Part shown: positions 10,655 to 22,473 of the stretch, in pieces
Position numbering within the stretch: the first letter of the stretch is position 1
Layout: each line of letters begins with the position of its first letter
Translations under genes and position numbers: made by a program
From: Panorpa germanica
Taxonomy: Eukaryota; Arthropoda; Insecta; Mecoptera; Panorpidae
Direction of reading: 5' to 3'
DNA length: 64,000 bases
Assembly: GCA_963678705.1 (NCBI GenBank)
Contig: OY783220.1
Location: forward strand, 8,329,001 to 8,393,000
The notes under the pieces: generated by a model
Databases searched by the model: none
Seen by the model: the letters and a program-made list of their open reading frames with translations, nothing else
What the model was told of the DNA's origin: nothing

Positions 10655-11934
10655 CGTAATTTTTTTTCATTTATTTTATTTGTTACAATGAAAACAGTTT
10701 ACAAAATAAGCAATAGCATATGGATTGATTTCCATACTTTTTTTTACGCAGATTTGAATCAGACAATATTTATAACTATAAGAAAATATATTAAACAAAT
10801 GTAATTTTTCTTTTTAATTTGTTAAAAAAAACATTTTTCTTTACTCTCCTAGGTTTTTTCAAAATTCTATCCGAGATATTTTTTGTGTATAATAAAAAAT
10901 AGTTGTGTGAACATGCTTCAAATAGGAAGTGAGCCTAAAAATTGCTAACTTTGTTATTAATTATTTCGGATTCTAAATGGTCAAAAATTCTAAAACTGCG
11001 GTATTTGTAAGTGAACGTTATTCTGAACCTAAAAACAAAAAAATTAAAAAATCCATCTTGTCATATAATATATATTACTGCGAATGTTTGTACTTAGATT
11101 TACCCGCTACACATTCAAGAACTCAAAAAATGCTACCACCTACAAAATATTAATTTAAAATCCATAAAAAAATAATAAATACATTTTTTTATATTCACTT
11201 ACAACTTCAAAACAATGTGCGAAAGAGAAAAACAATGATAACAGGATCATATAAAAGAGAAGACCGGGAAATAGTGTAATAGATGATTCCATGAGGTATA
11301 TAGAGGAAGCAAGGAATAAGTGTACGTGTATATGCTTTTGTTATGATGTGTGTTGTGTAGGTTGCCGTTGTTGCCTGCCAACTGCCAGGCTGGTGTTCTA
11401 ATGGTATGACCTGTTAAATTTGATACCTTTGAAACAAGGACGAAGAGTAAAGGGCTCTAGAGGACCTCTGAACTATCAAACACATGAATCTGATTATTAT
11501 ATTAAAGCCTCTACACTCTATACACATTTTTACGTGTACAAGAATTTTAATTGTATTAAGTTTATAATAACATTATGAATAAGATGTGAGAAATTGTTGA
11601 GACATGAAAGTGAAACTTGTAATTGAAGCTAATTATGCATTAAAGAACATGAATGAATCAGTGTGTGGAGCGTCTTCACCAGTACAATATGTTTCAAGTT
11701 TTAGTCAATCATTCCATTGCAAAAAAGTGTCAGAAAAAGTGAAAAAGTTGCAACAGTGGTTACGCTTCTTAAGATTGATTCAATTCCCTTAAAACTGTAA
11801 TCATTACTTCCTAATAATAGCATACTAATTATTGTTACTGAAGAATGAATGTAGAAATATAGAGGATCACTCCAAGTTGTGATGTATGCATACAGATACT
11901 TTTAATATACTTCAAAACGTATTAGATCTTATGG
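10655..11934. other. Mostly AT-rich, no gene recognised
   Basis: A GC-richer stretch at about 11340-11480 (GGTTGCCGTTGTTGCCTGCC) has no convincing frame. The 62-codon plus frame at 11604-11792 has no identifiable motif. Confidence 0.4.
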
Positions 11935-12330
11935 TTGCATCTAGATACAGAATGTAATGCCGGCAGTTCACTCTAGGCGAGACATTTGTCAAAACATTTG
12001 TCGATGTGTCGAGAATGAACATGAGTATCAGTCTCATCTCTCGTTTCCTTTGACTTGTGTCTAAAGACCGCTCATCTACCGACGTAAGCCAAAACGAGAC
12101 GAGGCACACGAGACCACGCGAGACCACGTAAGAAAGGCCAACACGATCTCGCGTGTCTCGGCATAGCAACAGAAGAGCTCCTCCCAAAATTTTATATCCA
12201 TTCCATTTTCAGTTTATGAAATTCTAAACTTTAAATAATTTTTGTAATTGACCGATCCTCTATTAATTTCGTCACACGCAAAAAAGGGTTAGAGAGGGTC
12301 TGCAAAGTGTGACAAGGGGTGACAACGAGA
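11935..12330. other. GC-richer block with CGAGAC motifs and a GTCAC-rich repeat
   Basis: CGAGACCACGCGAGACC at about 12110 is loosely inverted as GATCTCGCGTGTCTCG at about 12144. From 12250 the sequence CTATTAATTTCGTCACACGC then GTGTGACAAGGGGTGAC resembles stretches at 19947, 24724 and 55436, probably relics of one DNA-transposon terminus. The 91-codon minus frame here is unrecognised. Confidence 0.35.
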
Positions 12331-12923
12331 AGAGGAATCATAGGCTTCGAAACGTCACATATAAAGAAAAACTTGACTTACAAAAAAAAAAATCCATCAG
12401 ATTAATCTCTTTATTAATGTCACTAATTTGACTACTACTTAAATCTCTGGATCCACTACTCTCAAATGAATATCTCAATGTTCGAAGCAAATTGAATAAA
12501 AAGCGAGCGATTGACTCAGACTCTTAAAAAATAAAAGAACATTTTAATTGTAAATGTATTAAAAATAAAAGCAAATCAAAATGTATATAATACTCTTCCA
12601 GTTACCCAATCAAAATACGAAAATCAAAAAAGTGAGGCTAATTCTCCTTTATGTAACACGAGTATACGTTCTCTGAAATAGTAGTGTAGCAACTACGGTT
12701 CTGGCTCGATGTCATAGTGTATACGCTGTGTTCTTTGTGCGCACTGGTCAATTTGTTGAGTTGGCTAACATTCATTAATCAACACTCTTTACTGCTTTAT
12801 ATGGAATACTAATTTAAAGTTACTCTCCGGTTTTTTGGGCTTTTGCGTATATTTAAAGTCCAAGTGGAGCTAGGGCACCATCTGCGACGGACGGCGCTGA
12901 CCCAATAATTAGAGCTCGATCTA

Positions 12924-13238
12924 ATGCCGGTTTCACACCAAGAGACAGTTTTAAAAACATTTTTGTTGTCAAAAAACAAAACAAAAATATGTTATGTTTT
13001 ATGTTAAAACAGTTTTTTTTTTCGAAAAATTGTTAGTGTTTTTCTGTGTGTGTCCCATAAAAATTATAAACATGATAAACAACATCTGACAAGCGCAAAT
13101 GTTCACAAAAAACAAAACTGCGTATAAAACCAAGCAGACTAAAATACCGACTCCAGATGGGAGTGTGTTTTGTTTATTAAAACAGTTTTTAAAGACAAAA
13201 ATGTTTTAAGAACTGTCTCTTTGGTGTAATACCGGTAT
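12924..13238. mobile_element. MITE with about 40-bp TIRs (single copy seen)
   Basis: The left end reads CCGGTTTCACACCAAGAGAC then AGTTTTAAAAACATTTTTGT. The right end carries the inverse (ACAAAAATGTTTTAAGAACT then GTCTCTTTGGTGTAATACCGG). The interior of about 230 bp is non-coding. TA flanks are compatible with a TA target. Confidence 0.75.
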
Positions 13239-13460
13239 AAGACACAGGAATATGTTAACGTGAAAGAATGGAGGCTGATATTTAGTAACAGAGACACTAG
13301 TATAGATAAAAATAATTATACCCAAATAAAAAATAGAATAAAAAAATCCGATTAATAAACCAATATAAATCAAGACAAAAATGTAATGATAGAAGGAAGT
13401 TCGTACGGATACGTCGAATGTAATGAACTCTAAAAGGTCAGTGGAAAAGGTCACACCGTT

Positions 13461-13751
13461 TTAATATGTCAGGAACGAAGAATCCAAACTAGACTGGGAA
13501 GCTTCCATACGGTAAGGGTGCAGGCGTATCCTTCTCCTAGCTCTAGTATTCGATGCCAGGGCAATACGGTGTCGGCTGGTGCCTGTGCTGGTGCTGGTGC
13601 TGGAAGCGTCGATCCCGGCGTCGATGTTTTCGTCCAGGGATTGTAGAACGTTTATAAGTATACTACGGAGTGCAAGAACCTCTGAATTGGAACGGGCTCG
13701 AATTCCGACACACCCTACTGCTGCTATTACGAATTTTATATAAAGAACAAA
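13461..13751 (-). CDS. Stop-free 96-codon frame in a GC-rich patch, possible exon
   Basis: The minus strand is open between a TAG at 13752 and a TAA at 13461, with no early Met. It includes VLALRSILINVLQSLDENID, then an Ser/Thr-rich run, then TRARRRIRLHPYRMEASQ. The base composition is far richer in GC than the flanks, and CAGCACCAGCACC-type triplets give a short microsatellite. Splice sites are not convincing. The frame could be an exon of an unrecognised gene or a composition artefact. Confidence 0.25.
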   Translation of the reverse strand, partial: FVLYIKFVIAAVGCVGIRARSNSEVLALRSILINVLQSLDENIDAGIDASSTSTSTGTSRHRIALASNTRARRRIRLHPYRMEASQSSLDSSFLTY

Positions 13752-14046
13752 CTAATTTTCATAAGGAAATGAAAATATTTTTAATATTCATATTGAATAA
13801 GTTACAGCGTATTTATAATGACGTTTATGTAAAACGTAACGTTGCGATTTCCGTGAATTTAAATGCATTATGAGCGTAAACATACTGAGAATCAATTTAA
13901 GACACTTCTTATAAGTAAACGACTTTAAAAAACACATTTATATAGTTAGAATCTTTTAGTTGTATAAACAATAAGTTGATTTAAACTATTATAATTAATC
14001 GCAAAATTATATCAACTATAATCGGAATCAAATGTAATCATTGTAA

Positions 14047-14137
14047 AACTCCAGCTCACCTGTACAAAATTAATATTAAATCTGACGATAGATATCAATA
14101 TGGTGAAGAACTTTGGATCATATTATATTTGAATGCA
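14047..14137 (+). mobile_element. Non-LTR retrotransposon coding fragment
   Basis: CCAGCTCACCTGTACAAAAT encodes PAHLYKINIK, matching residues 262-271 of the RNase H polyprotein at 1773-2894. The similarity goes on through the GEE and HIIL region with changes. The fragment stops where MITE-B copy 2 begins. Confidence 0.7.
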
Positions 14138-14139
14138 TA

Positions 14140-14777
14140 AATGGGCTTGTGTTCTATGTCTTAATTTTTATAAAAGTGTACTATATATTGATGAAGTGGG
14201 TTACTACAACCTCAAATGTCCAATTATTTTTTAATAACTCCTTGTATGTTCAGAGATATTAACAATTAAAAAAGTCAGTTTGTCTCTTTAATTATTAAAG
14301 GGATGCAACGTTGTATACATTCCAAGTACATATGACATCACAATCCTTGTGTAAGGTTATCAACCTTACAGATCACAAATTTCTGCTATATGTATTTATA
14401 TATCAAAATATCAAATATTATTTACAGCTATTTCAAGGAACAATCAAATTCCAATATTATGTCTGCCGTAACACGGTTAAATAAAATAAAAACTCATTAT
14501 TCTTTGATTTGACTTGATTATTTGACTACCAACAGCTACAGAACATTATCACAGCACTGACCTACTCAACAAATAACTGACGTTAAAATGCATTTCACGT
14601 CATACAAATATGGCCGATCATTTCTAGCGCTAAAATTACAATTCAAACTTTTAATTGCTATATCTCCGTCAACATTTAGATATTTAATAAAATAGACACG
14701 CCAATACACATTTATTAACATCAATTTCAATCAAGAATTGAAAAATCGCGCACTAAAAAATGAGGAACTTACGCATT
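14140..14777 (+). mobile_element. MITE-B copy 2, right end degraded
   Basis: Starts AATGGGCTTGTGTTCTATG and follows the family consensus to AAAAAATGAGGAACTTACGC. It is inserted at the edge of a non-LTR fragment. Confidence 0.8.
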
Positions 14778-14975
14778 TCAGGCAACTCTTGCACATGGAG
14801 AGTTCAACACGGGACAATGAACACACAACACTTCGAGATTCGTGATGAGAACTTCGGCACATACGGATCTGTTAAAAGATCTGATAATATACATAATCTA
14901 TTGGAATTGATTATTAATAAATTATTGTTCTATCATGAAGCAGTCAAATCAAATCACAACCTTGCTTGCTTTTAA
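14778..14975 (+). other. Open frame after MITE-B, unrecognised
   Basis: ATTTCAG then GCAACTCTTGCACATGG. The frame reads NSCTWRVQHGTMNTQHFEIR and onward for about 65 codons, ending TAA. The first 100 bases are richer in GC than the surroundings. No family is recognised, so treat it as a weak exon candidate. Confidence 0.2.
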
Positions 14976-16112
14976 TTGGAACACTAAGATAAAAACATTT
15001 AGTTTGTTGGTATTTTTGCGAGGTCAAAACTTCATTATTTCATTTATTTCAGTCTTCATTATTTCAATCCATTACCAATGTATTCTACATTAAATTGGTT
15101 TTGTAATTGATACGTTATTATTGCAATGTGGACCCTCCCATCATTAGTAGTATCACTTTTGATGATTGTAATGTAATACGGATAAAATATGAGGCGGTTT
15201 CCGCCCCCCACGGGCGTTTAAACATTATCTGTATCTGTACTCTGTTATGGAATGGCTATCATTAAAATTCTGGTAAATATTACGATGAAAACAAATACTA
15301 TATACATATAATTAATAATATAATATTTACAGAAAGTCCAGAACGTTTTCAGAAATAAATATCATTATAAAACCATTAGATAACGAAGTTATGTATGTGT
15401 GTGTGTCCGGTGTTTGTATGTATGATAATTGATAACAATATGCAAAATTGAGATATGCATTCGATGGTAAAAAATCCGTTGAAAGCAGATGTATACAGTG
15501 GCGGATCAGGCTGCCTAAGTATCATATGCACTGTATAAAAAGTTGTCTCGTCATCAATTCAACTGTGTCTGCTTGTGACATTGAGAGATCTGGGTCTCAT
15601 AAAATTATGTATAGACTTTTTCCCGTTTTTGGTATTTTCTATTATTTCCCTCTGTTCCATTACAGGTATATGAATTTGTTATGTATTTAACATTAAAAAA
15701 TACAGTTAAAAAATTGCGTATTCTAAAATTACGATTTTCTGAAAGTAAATTTCTTTTCAGTGATGTTTTATCAAGCAAATATTTTTTTTGTTTAATGTTA
15801 ATGTTGAAAACAATTGCCATAATTGCAAGAATTATATGTAATACAAGCTATCCTTTTCAAATGTTCTAATTCACTTGATTTCTAAATTTACGTCGGTAAC
15901 AATTTTAATAATTTTTCTTTCCCAACTCTTTTTAACCTCTCTTTTTTCTGGAGGTCTAGGGTTATAAATCTTGCTCCAGAGCTCATTGTACATTTGGACA
16001 TATGAAATCTGCATTATTAGATCCTAGTGGGAAGGGAAAAGTATCTGGTATTAACATTAGCGGGAGTTTACTAAAATTACAAAAAATCTAATATATCCAC
16101 ATCTGGTTAATT
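14976..16112. other. AT-rich stretch, no gene recognised
   Basis: Several 60-80 codon frames (15448-15690, 15605-15820, 15681-15869) overlap on both strands and have AT-driven composition. None is convincing. Confidence 0.4.
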
Positions 16113-16235
16113 TCAAACACATGTTGTTTGTGATAAGGATATCACTCTCCAGAGAACGATATTGCTTTGTTGGCATGCGTACCCAGCCTCGACTACATAG
16201 GAGCATAACACTGCAGATGCAACTAACAGCATCAT
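16113..16235 (-). CDS. 40-codon ORF with signal-peptide-like start
   Basis: Minus-strand ATG ATG at 16230-16235 opens MMLLVASAVLCSYVVEAGYA, a hydrophobic N-terminus that resembles a signal peptide, and stops at 16113. It could be a first exon (AGA then GTGATA might be a donor) or a chance frame. It lies about 30 bases beyond the stop of the exon-like frame at 16268-16432 on the same strand. Confidence 0.25.
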   Translation of the reverse strand: MMLLVASAVLCSYVVEAGYACQQSNIVLWRVISLSQTTCV

Positions 16236-16267
16236 AAATATCTTTAGGCCTCAACAAAATGGTGTTT

Positions 16268-16432
16268 TTACACGATCGAGAGTCTTAATTCTGACATCGG
16301 GAATTTGAAAGAAGGAAGAACAGTTTTCAATCTCATTACTAGTGAGCAAAAGTCTTTAATTCCTTTCAGATTTAGTTGAACAGTCCGTTTACCGTATGTG
16401 CATACACTAAAATATGAACAGCAGTTCTGAAT
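16268..16432 (-). CDS. Exon-like 54-codon frame, gene unknown
   Basis: On the minus strand, CTTTTCAG (16433-16440) is followed directly by an open frame beginning ATTCAGAACTGCTGT and ending TAA. It includes TYGKRTVQLNLKGIKDF and MRLKTVLPSFKFP. The TVxxNxKGI string faintly recalls piggyBac-type transposases, but I cannot confirm that. It may be a terminal exon or the relic of a transposase. No upstream exon is identified. Confidence 0.3.
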   Translation of the reverse strand: MQNCCSYFSVCTYGKRTVQLNLKGIKDFCSLVMRLKTVLPSFKFPMSELRLSIV

Positions 16433-16440
16433 CTGAAAAG

Positions 16441-17657
16441 TATAGCCAGTCAGATTTCAAACTGAATCGAAATCTGATTGGAACTGTGTTCTATAGTAAT
16501 TATAAACATATTTTAAATTTCATTTTGTCCAGTTTCAGTTTCATCTTTAATAAAAGAACTACTTTTAAAGGTCTAAAATTACTATAATAGTAATTAAAAT
16601 TATTATTCTAGGAAAAAGTAGGATCTTGCTATCAAGTGCTACCAACTTACGGTAAAAATATTTAAAATAATTACAGAGTTTTTTTTAATTACAAAGTCAC
16701 GCTACTTTTTGAATACACCTCGTTTGTGGACTACACCGGCGCCTCATCTCTTGTTAATCATAAATGCCTCGACCATTGCGCTATCTACGTTTTTCTAATA
16801 GAAGCTTTAAAATCGTAACAACGATAAAAATTCATTATACGACCTAATGAAACACATTTCACACTTTTCATAAATATTTTGCCTTGATATAGTTTTGTAA
16901 ACAAATGTAATGTTTATTTTTTACGATTAGATTAATACATATTATTAAACAAATTACTCATTATTTTTTACAAGCAAGTTATTATTAGTAGTAATTGGTA
17001 TTTTTATGACAAAATTTTATTTATTTTTATGTTGTGATAATTTCACAAATGTTGTATTATAATTTGTAGATCATCGTAACCGTAATATTTGATGGAATGT
17101 GTGTGTGAATTCGGGTAGAGAGCTTCACGTTACCACGTTGGAACTTCCTGAAGCTTTTTTCTTTAGCTTTTAGTTTTAGAAAATTGTGTTATAACGACTG
17201 TGCTGTTTCATTTCATCGCAATTAATAAAACAAATAAAAAAACAATATTAGTTAACAATTAAACGAACTTATTCGATGAAGGACAAATAACTCTGATATT
17301 TATATTTATTATCGCAAATGATTATACGGTAATTAACAATAATAATGCAATTAAAATGAAGTTAGAGGAATAAGTAATAAATCAAATAAGACATTATCTA
17401 AAAATTTCCGTTAAAATGAATTATGCTTTTAATGAAACGACATCGACGACACGGAAAAATAATTCTTCACAAAATGAGTCTTCGAGTCTCGTTGATGGGT
17501 AGGGAAGTGAAAATTCAGTGGAAAACCTTTTAACTATAATGTCTAGGCAAAGGTACTTGTAATAGAAGGGAGTGCATTATTTTCAACGGGTTCAGCTTTA
17601 GTGTATTGTCGTATTTAATAAAATTAATGTTGGTATTTATTAATATCTACGGGTAAC
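16441..17657. other. AT-rich stretch, nothing recognised
   Basis: No RNA gene, repeat family or credible exon seen. Confidence 0.4.
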
Positions 17658-17819
17658 ATGTTGAAGACGTGTCAGGCGTTAAGGGATGGTGGTGGAGGTA
17701 GGGGTAAAGCACTAAGAGTGAACGAATGGGGGATGCGCGGGCTTGGGGACTTGGTGTTGCCGTTAATAGCATTTTCACTGAGCATGGAATGCCAAAATTT
17801 GTTTTATGAATTTATGTAA
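17658..17819 (+). CDS. Small ORF of 53 codons in a G-rich patch
   Basis: ATG at 17658 starts MLKTCQALRDGGGGRGK and ends at a TAA at 17817-17819. The first 100 bases are G-rich (GGTGGTGGAGGTAGGGG). No family or splice context is recognised, so the frame may be fortuitous. Confidence 0.2.
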   Translation: MLKTCQALRDGGGGRGKALRVNEWGMRGLGDLVLPLIAFSLSMECQNLFYEFM

Positions 17820-18181
17820 AACTGACGGTGACAGTGAACTATATTCTTAGTTTTAATTTGGAGACGATGGTGAAGTTAATACAGAAGGAAAAGGGTGGAG
17901 CTTACGTGAATATTAATATGACCTAAAAGATATAATCAGAGATGGAACAGTAGCGGCGTCTACAATAAGATACATTCACCACACAAAAAGTGTTGAAAAT
18001 GAGGTTGTGAACTATAGTTCTCTATTGCTTTTTTTTATTTTTTCAAATATCCAAAAGTTGACGAAAATATTAGTCGGAGACATCTGTCATTGAACCGCCC
18101 ATTTTATGTAGGCAGCAATTCAAAAAATCAATCCTAAATTTAAATTTTAGTTTCTTTAATTTTTTTTTTTATTTTCTATAA

Positions 18182-18639
18182 AGTCTCATTCCCAGTTCAT
18201 TAAAGTTCTCATTAATTTACTGTTTTTATTTAATATTGTAATCTAGATTACAGGTTTTCGTTTAAGCATTCCTTTTCACATTTGTGTTTTAATTTAAGTT
18301 TAGTTAATTTAATTAGGTGCGTAGTAGTAATATAAATATTGACAGTTCGACAAAATTGTATGTGAAATAATTAAATAGAAATGGTTTTCACTTCTATATT
18401 TTTCAAAAACTGACATTAAACTTCTTTTAAAAAGTAAATCATTCAGCATTTTGAGAGATTGTCACATTTTGGAGGTTATAATATAATATAGTTTTTCTTA
18501 ATTTAAGACATTGGACCTTTTGCAAGGTTCTAAAGAAACTAAGAAAACTTAAAAAATAAATTAAATTAATAATGGTACTGTGAATCATAATTTAAATTAA
18601 ATATAAAATAAAATTAAAGCAGTGAGTGGGAATGATACT
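18182..18639 (-). mobile_element. MITE-A copy 2, inside a jockey 3' UTR
   Basis: Reverse-oriented copy starting AGTCTCATTCCC and ending GTGAGTGGGAATGATACT. It is flanked by TAA on both sides (18179-18181 and 18640-18642). The flanks joined without it match the jockey 3' UTR at 45290-45320, so the empty site is known from a paralogue. Confidence 0.85.
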
Positions 18640-18735
18640 TAATACTACAACTAAGTATAGATACACTTATCTAATAGCTTACAATTCAATAATTACACGG
18701 TGTGGTAGAGATTATTCTAATGAACCTCAAGTACC
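18640..18735 (-). mobile_element. Jockey-like 3' UTR fragment
   Basis: TACTACAACTAAGTATAGAT then ATAATTACACGGTGTGGTAG. This is the reverse complement of the 3' UTR after the jockey frame at 44916-45203. The extreme 3' end lies on the other side of MITE-A copy 2. Confidence 0.75.
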
Positions 18736-19539
18736 ATCCTAATAAATATAAATTAACTAAATATATTCCGCTCCCGAAACTATAAGTTGTGGATCATTGA
18801 TTCTCTTGTATATGGTCCCAAAAAATTGACTTAACAACGACAATTGTTCAATCAATAATCACGATTTACAATAAGTCTAGAGTAGGTATCAGAGCTTCTA
18901 CAAATCAATGCTCTAAAAACTCCCATGAAGACTCTTATATTAATCTTGATCAAAATTAAATGATGGTACATTTGTTTTGAAACTAAATCTAATTCTAATA
19001 AAAATAAAACTTATAGAATCAATAAATTTTAGTTTAAAATAAGTTAAGACCCTGTTTGTGCCCGCATAAGACGCGACACATATGTCAGGTCCACCATTTT
19101 GTCTGAGATAAAATTATAAGTCATAGGTTATATTATATTACAAATAAGGAACAATGAGCAGAACGCCTAGAGCAGTGGAGGCAAACAATTTGTAACTAAA
19201 CTTTCTAGAAATATTTATTATTTCACAAAAAATCTGTGGAGATAAATGTCAACTATAAAAAAATATGTCAACACTTTTTTGTACGAATATTCTTTCTCTT
19301 TCCCACATCATACATTTAAATGGAAATATAGTTGTTGACTCTTTTACATTTGATAGTATTTATTCTAGAATATTATAGAAAAAGAAACAAAATATATCTG
19401 TCTCTGTTACACTTTAATGGTTTATTTGCAACTTCATTCAATACTGGTACGGTAGTCAGGCCAGGAGAAGTGATTTTGTCATTTGTAGTTCATATCACTG
19501 ACATTTCCCTTGAACGAGTGAAATCAAATTGAATTATTT
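18736..19539. other. AT-rich stretch, nothing recognised
   Basis: The only sizeable frame (19332-19532, plus) has no recognisable features. Confidence 0.4.
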
Positions 19540-19600
19540 CATGACAAAAAAATCACACGCATCTTCAATATGATGTCAAAGTGACTTCAAAATGTTTACT
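19540..19600 (+). mobile_element. MITE-D fragment (right end)
   Basis: CATGACAAAAAAATCACACG then ATCTTCAATATGATGTCAAA and CAAAATGTTTACTAGG match the right ends of MITE-D copies 1 and 4. Confidence 0.6.
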
Positions 19601-20990
19601 AGGATTACAATAATGAATATGACTCAATTGTTTATAAACGCATTACTGTAGTAGATATCGAATTAGTCTCCCTCAAAATTCAAGTTTTCGTAGCTGAATT
19701 TATGTTTCACCCCATTTGGCTACCATCTTAATATGAAGAACTAATAAGAAGAAAGTAATTTGTTTTCTGTAGATAATGATTATAGCTACAACATTTATAC
19801 GGTTTCATTATAAAAGGTTCAACAAAAAATTATATGGAAAAGTAGTTTTTATGTGGTAATAGATACAGATATTTGTAGATTCAAAACATTCAAATTCAAA
19901 TTCAGGTTTAATATTTTAACATGACGAAAAAGAAATTGCTGGTTAGAGGCCATTCACAAATTATGTCACACGCATTTCTTCCTTTTATCTTTGTCATAAT
20001 TAGCGGACACCCGCCTCCCCCTTTTTACAGTTCTTTCATATATTTTATACTGCATATGACGTCACAACGGTTCTGACCCTTCGCCTTAACGGATGTCTCA
20101 GACTGTAATTGTTTTTTACAATATAAGAATTAATAACAAAACTTCTATAGGTTTAAACGTAGTATTCACGCATTTCAAATATATATGTACATTTTTTAGC
20201 TATTAGATATCAAAGTACGCGTTCAGAACTTCTGACGATATGAATATTATATAAACATTCTTATAAGCAACATTGTCTACCCGACTACAACGATCCTTCG
20301 AGATGTTTTAATTATTAACAATTGTCATGCACAAGACACATGACGTCATTAAAATAAATTGAGAATATTAACCATATAACCAGTGCTATTCTAAAACTAT
20401 TTTATTATTACAACCAAAGAACTTATATGTGACATTTCTTTAAATATAGCTGTAAACATATAGTTTAAGAATATGTTTTTATGGTTACAAGTTAACTAAG
20501 TTATTTATATCATTTTTCTTAATTCTAATTATATTAAATGTGACACATTAGTAACCCTATTAGTTCTCATAAAACATTAATATGAATTAAATAGTATCAG
20601 TTCACCCCTATTTTCACACGATATTATTATTAAACAATATTTATACATTTGAATTCAACAGTTCAACAGATTCTTACATATATATTTTTTGTATTCACCA
20701 ATTATGAAATGTTTTATTACTTTTCTAGTGAATCTAGTATTTTCTCTGAGTATTTTCTCTTACTTTCTGCCTTAATTATTTAGTTTCACTCTACTACACA
20801 AGTTAAAATCATTCAAGCTTAATTTTAATGGGAACTAACAGAGAAGAGCGTTTTAATATATTTGGAAAAAATCAAGCGTAGTAGTCTGCTCGAAATTGCA
20901 GCATCGAACTAGTGTTTGGTTTTTTAAATAAAAAAAAAACAACGACTCATATCGTATGTTATAATGTTCCAAGTGAAAGTTTATATGTTT
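19601..20990. other. AT-rich stretch with one transposon-terminus-like motif
   Basis: GGCCATTCACAAATTATGTC then ACACGC at about 19947, followed by CCGCCTCCCCCTTTTT, resembles 12255, 24724 and 55436. Nothing else recognised. Confidence 0.35.
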
Positions 20991-21549
20991 ACTTTTTGAT
21001 CTATAATTTTTAATTCATAAAAGATAGAAAGTTGAAATTTGGCATGTGTATTACGGTGTTGAATGCTAACATCTTTTAAAAATTATAAATTGAAAAATTG
21101 GAAAAGGGGCGGTGAGAAAATTAGGAGGCGCTGTAGGAAACCTTGGAGAAAACTTAAATTTTGGATTACATAATAATGAAATGTTATTAAGAAAAAAAAA
21201 TTCAAAAATTTTATTTGGGGGCACTGGGGCTGTTTTCGCTGAGGGTAAAACTAGAGCTAGAAAGTTGAAATTTATATATGGACTAACTTTGGTACCTAAT
21301 TTAAAATCGAAAAAAAAATCCCAAATTTGGAAAAAAGTTGGTCAAATAATGAACAAATTGAAAAAAATATATTTTTTTAGTCAGTTTATATGAAAAATTA
21401 TTTGTAGTTATATGTAAAATAAATATGGAACGAGTTTATTATTTCAATTTAAAAATGGAATTAAAATTTGAAATGATATTCAATTTTATTATTTTTCAAT
21501 TTTTAATACATAAAAGACAGCCGTCGTTTGCGACGGGGGTAAACACTAG
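20991..21549 (+). mobile_element. Helitron-like element, 3' terminus clear
   Basis: The 3' end shows the Helitron signature: a hairpin CCGTCG TTTG CGACGG (21521-21536), then GGGTAAACA, then CTAG (21546-21549) followed by T. Body sequence from about 21390 recurs at 59915-60539 with the same GGGGTAAAC and CTAGT ending. The 5' end was not located, so the start is approximate. The long open frame at 21112 lacks an ATG and is not called. Confidence 0.6.
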
Positions 21550-22270
21550 TATTATATATTTTGTAGATCGCCTACATGTTAGTTCAAAACTAGGACACAT
21601 CATATTTAAATTATATCAAATGTTGTAGAAAAGTAATTATACTAGTGAACTACCTATACTATTTTTTTTTTCATTTTGTTTATCTCATTTCAAATATGGG
21701 AAATGATAAAAACACACACTGATCTCTAGAATTATTTATATCATCAACACAATAAAAACACTTTAATTTCATTTAAATGCGTGGTACAGTCTGTTGTACA
21801 ACGCCCAGTATCCAGTGTCAAAACCAGACACAAACCAATTTCATTTCCAATTAAATTAATATAATAAAAACAAAAAAAAATAATTCAGTATTGGCTTTGA
21901 GATTTCAAATACATAAAAACTCGCAAACACATATCGGGTAATTCAACAATATCATTATTCTATTTGTGATTTTCGTTTTTCTCAACGAGTTGGTTGATTT
22001 TCTATTGGATGGAGCCGTGTATTTACGTACGCATATAAAGAAATTATTGATATTTAATATTCTCGAAGTAATGAACAGTGCGGAATTATGCTTCACCGCA
22101 TCGTCTCGTTTCCGTGTCCGGTTAGATGATTGCATTGCCATCTACAGTGAGGTACAAGCATGTTTAAAAGGTGCATGAAATTGTAGAAGAAACGCAGTAT
22201 AAAGTCAAGGAAGCAAATCAATTGAAATACCACGAAATTTAATGTAGAATGAACTACAAAATAGACCTTA
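21550..22270. other. Region beyond the CoA-transferase 3' end, AT-rich
   Basis: No gene is recognised. Open frames on both strands (21905-22141, 21966-22178, 22093-22419) overlap one another and look fortuitous. Confidence 0.4.
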
Positions 22271-22276
22271 TTTATT
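22271..22276 (-). terminator. Candidate polyadenylation signal for the CoA-transferase gene
   Basis: AATAAA on the minus strand, about 200 bases beyond the stop codon. The whole region is AT-rich, so other sites are possible. Confidence 0.35.
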
Positions 22277-22473
22277 ATAATGCCCTCTAAAAGCAAAACG
22301 CAATAAAAAAGACAGAAAATAGATAAATAAAAATTTCCAACAACTTTAATCCATAATTTTTGGAAAGAACACTTACATATATAACAAAAAAAAAACAATT
22401 TATAAAAATATAAATGCATACAAAAAAAGGCATATAAAATAAATGCGTTATAAATATAAAAGAAAAATTAAAG

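Noticed and set aside
21112..21393. 93-codon plus-strand frame (RKLGGAVGNLGENLNFG...)
   Set aside because: It begins at GTG, not ATG, lies within a Helitron-like body, and is Lys/Asn-rich with no domain.
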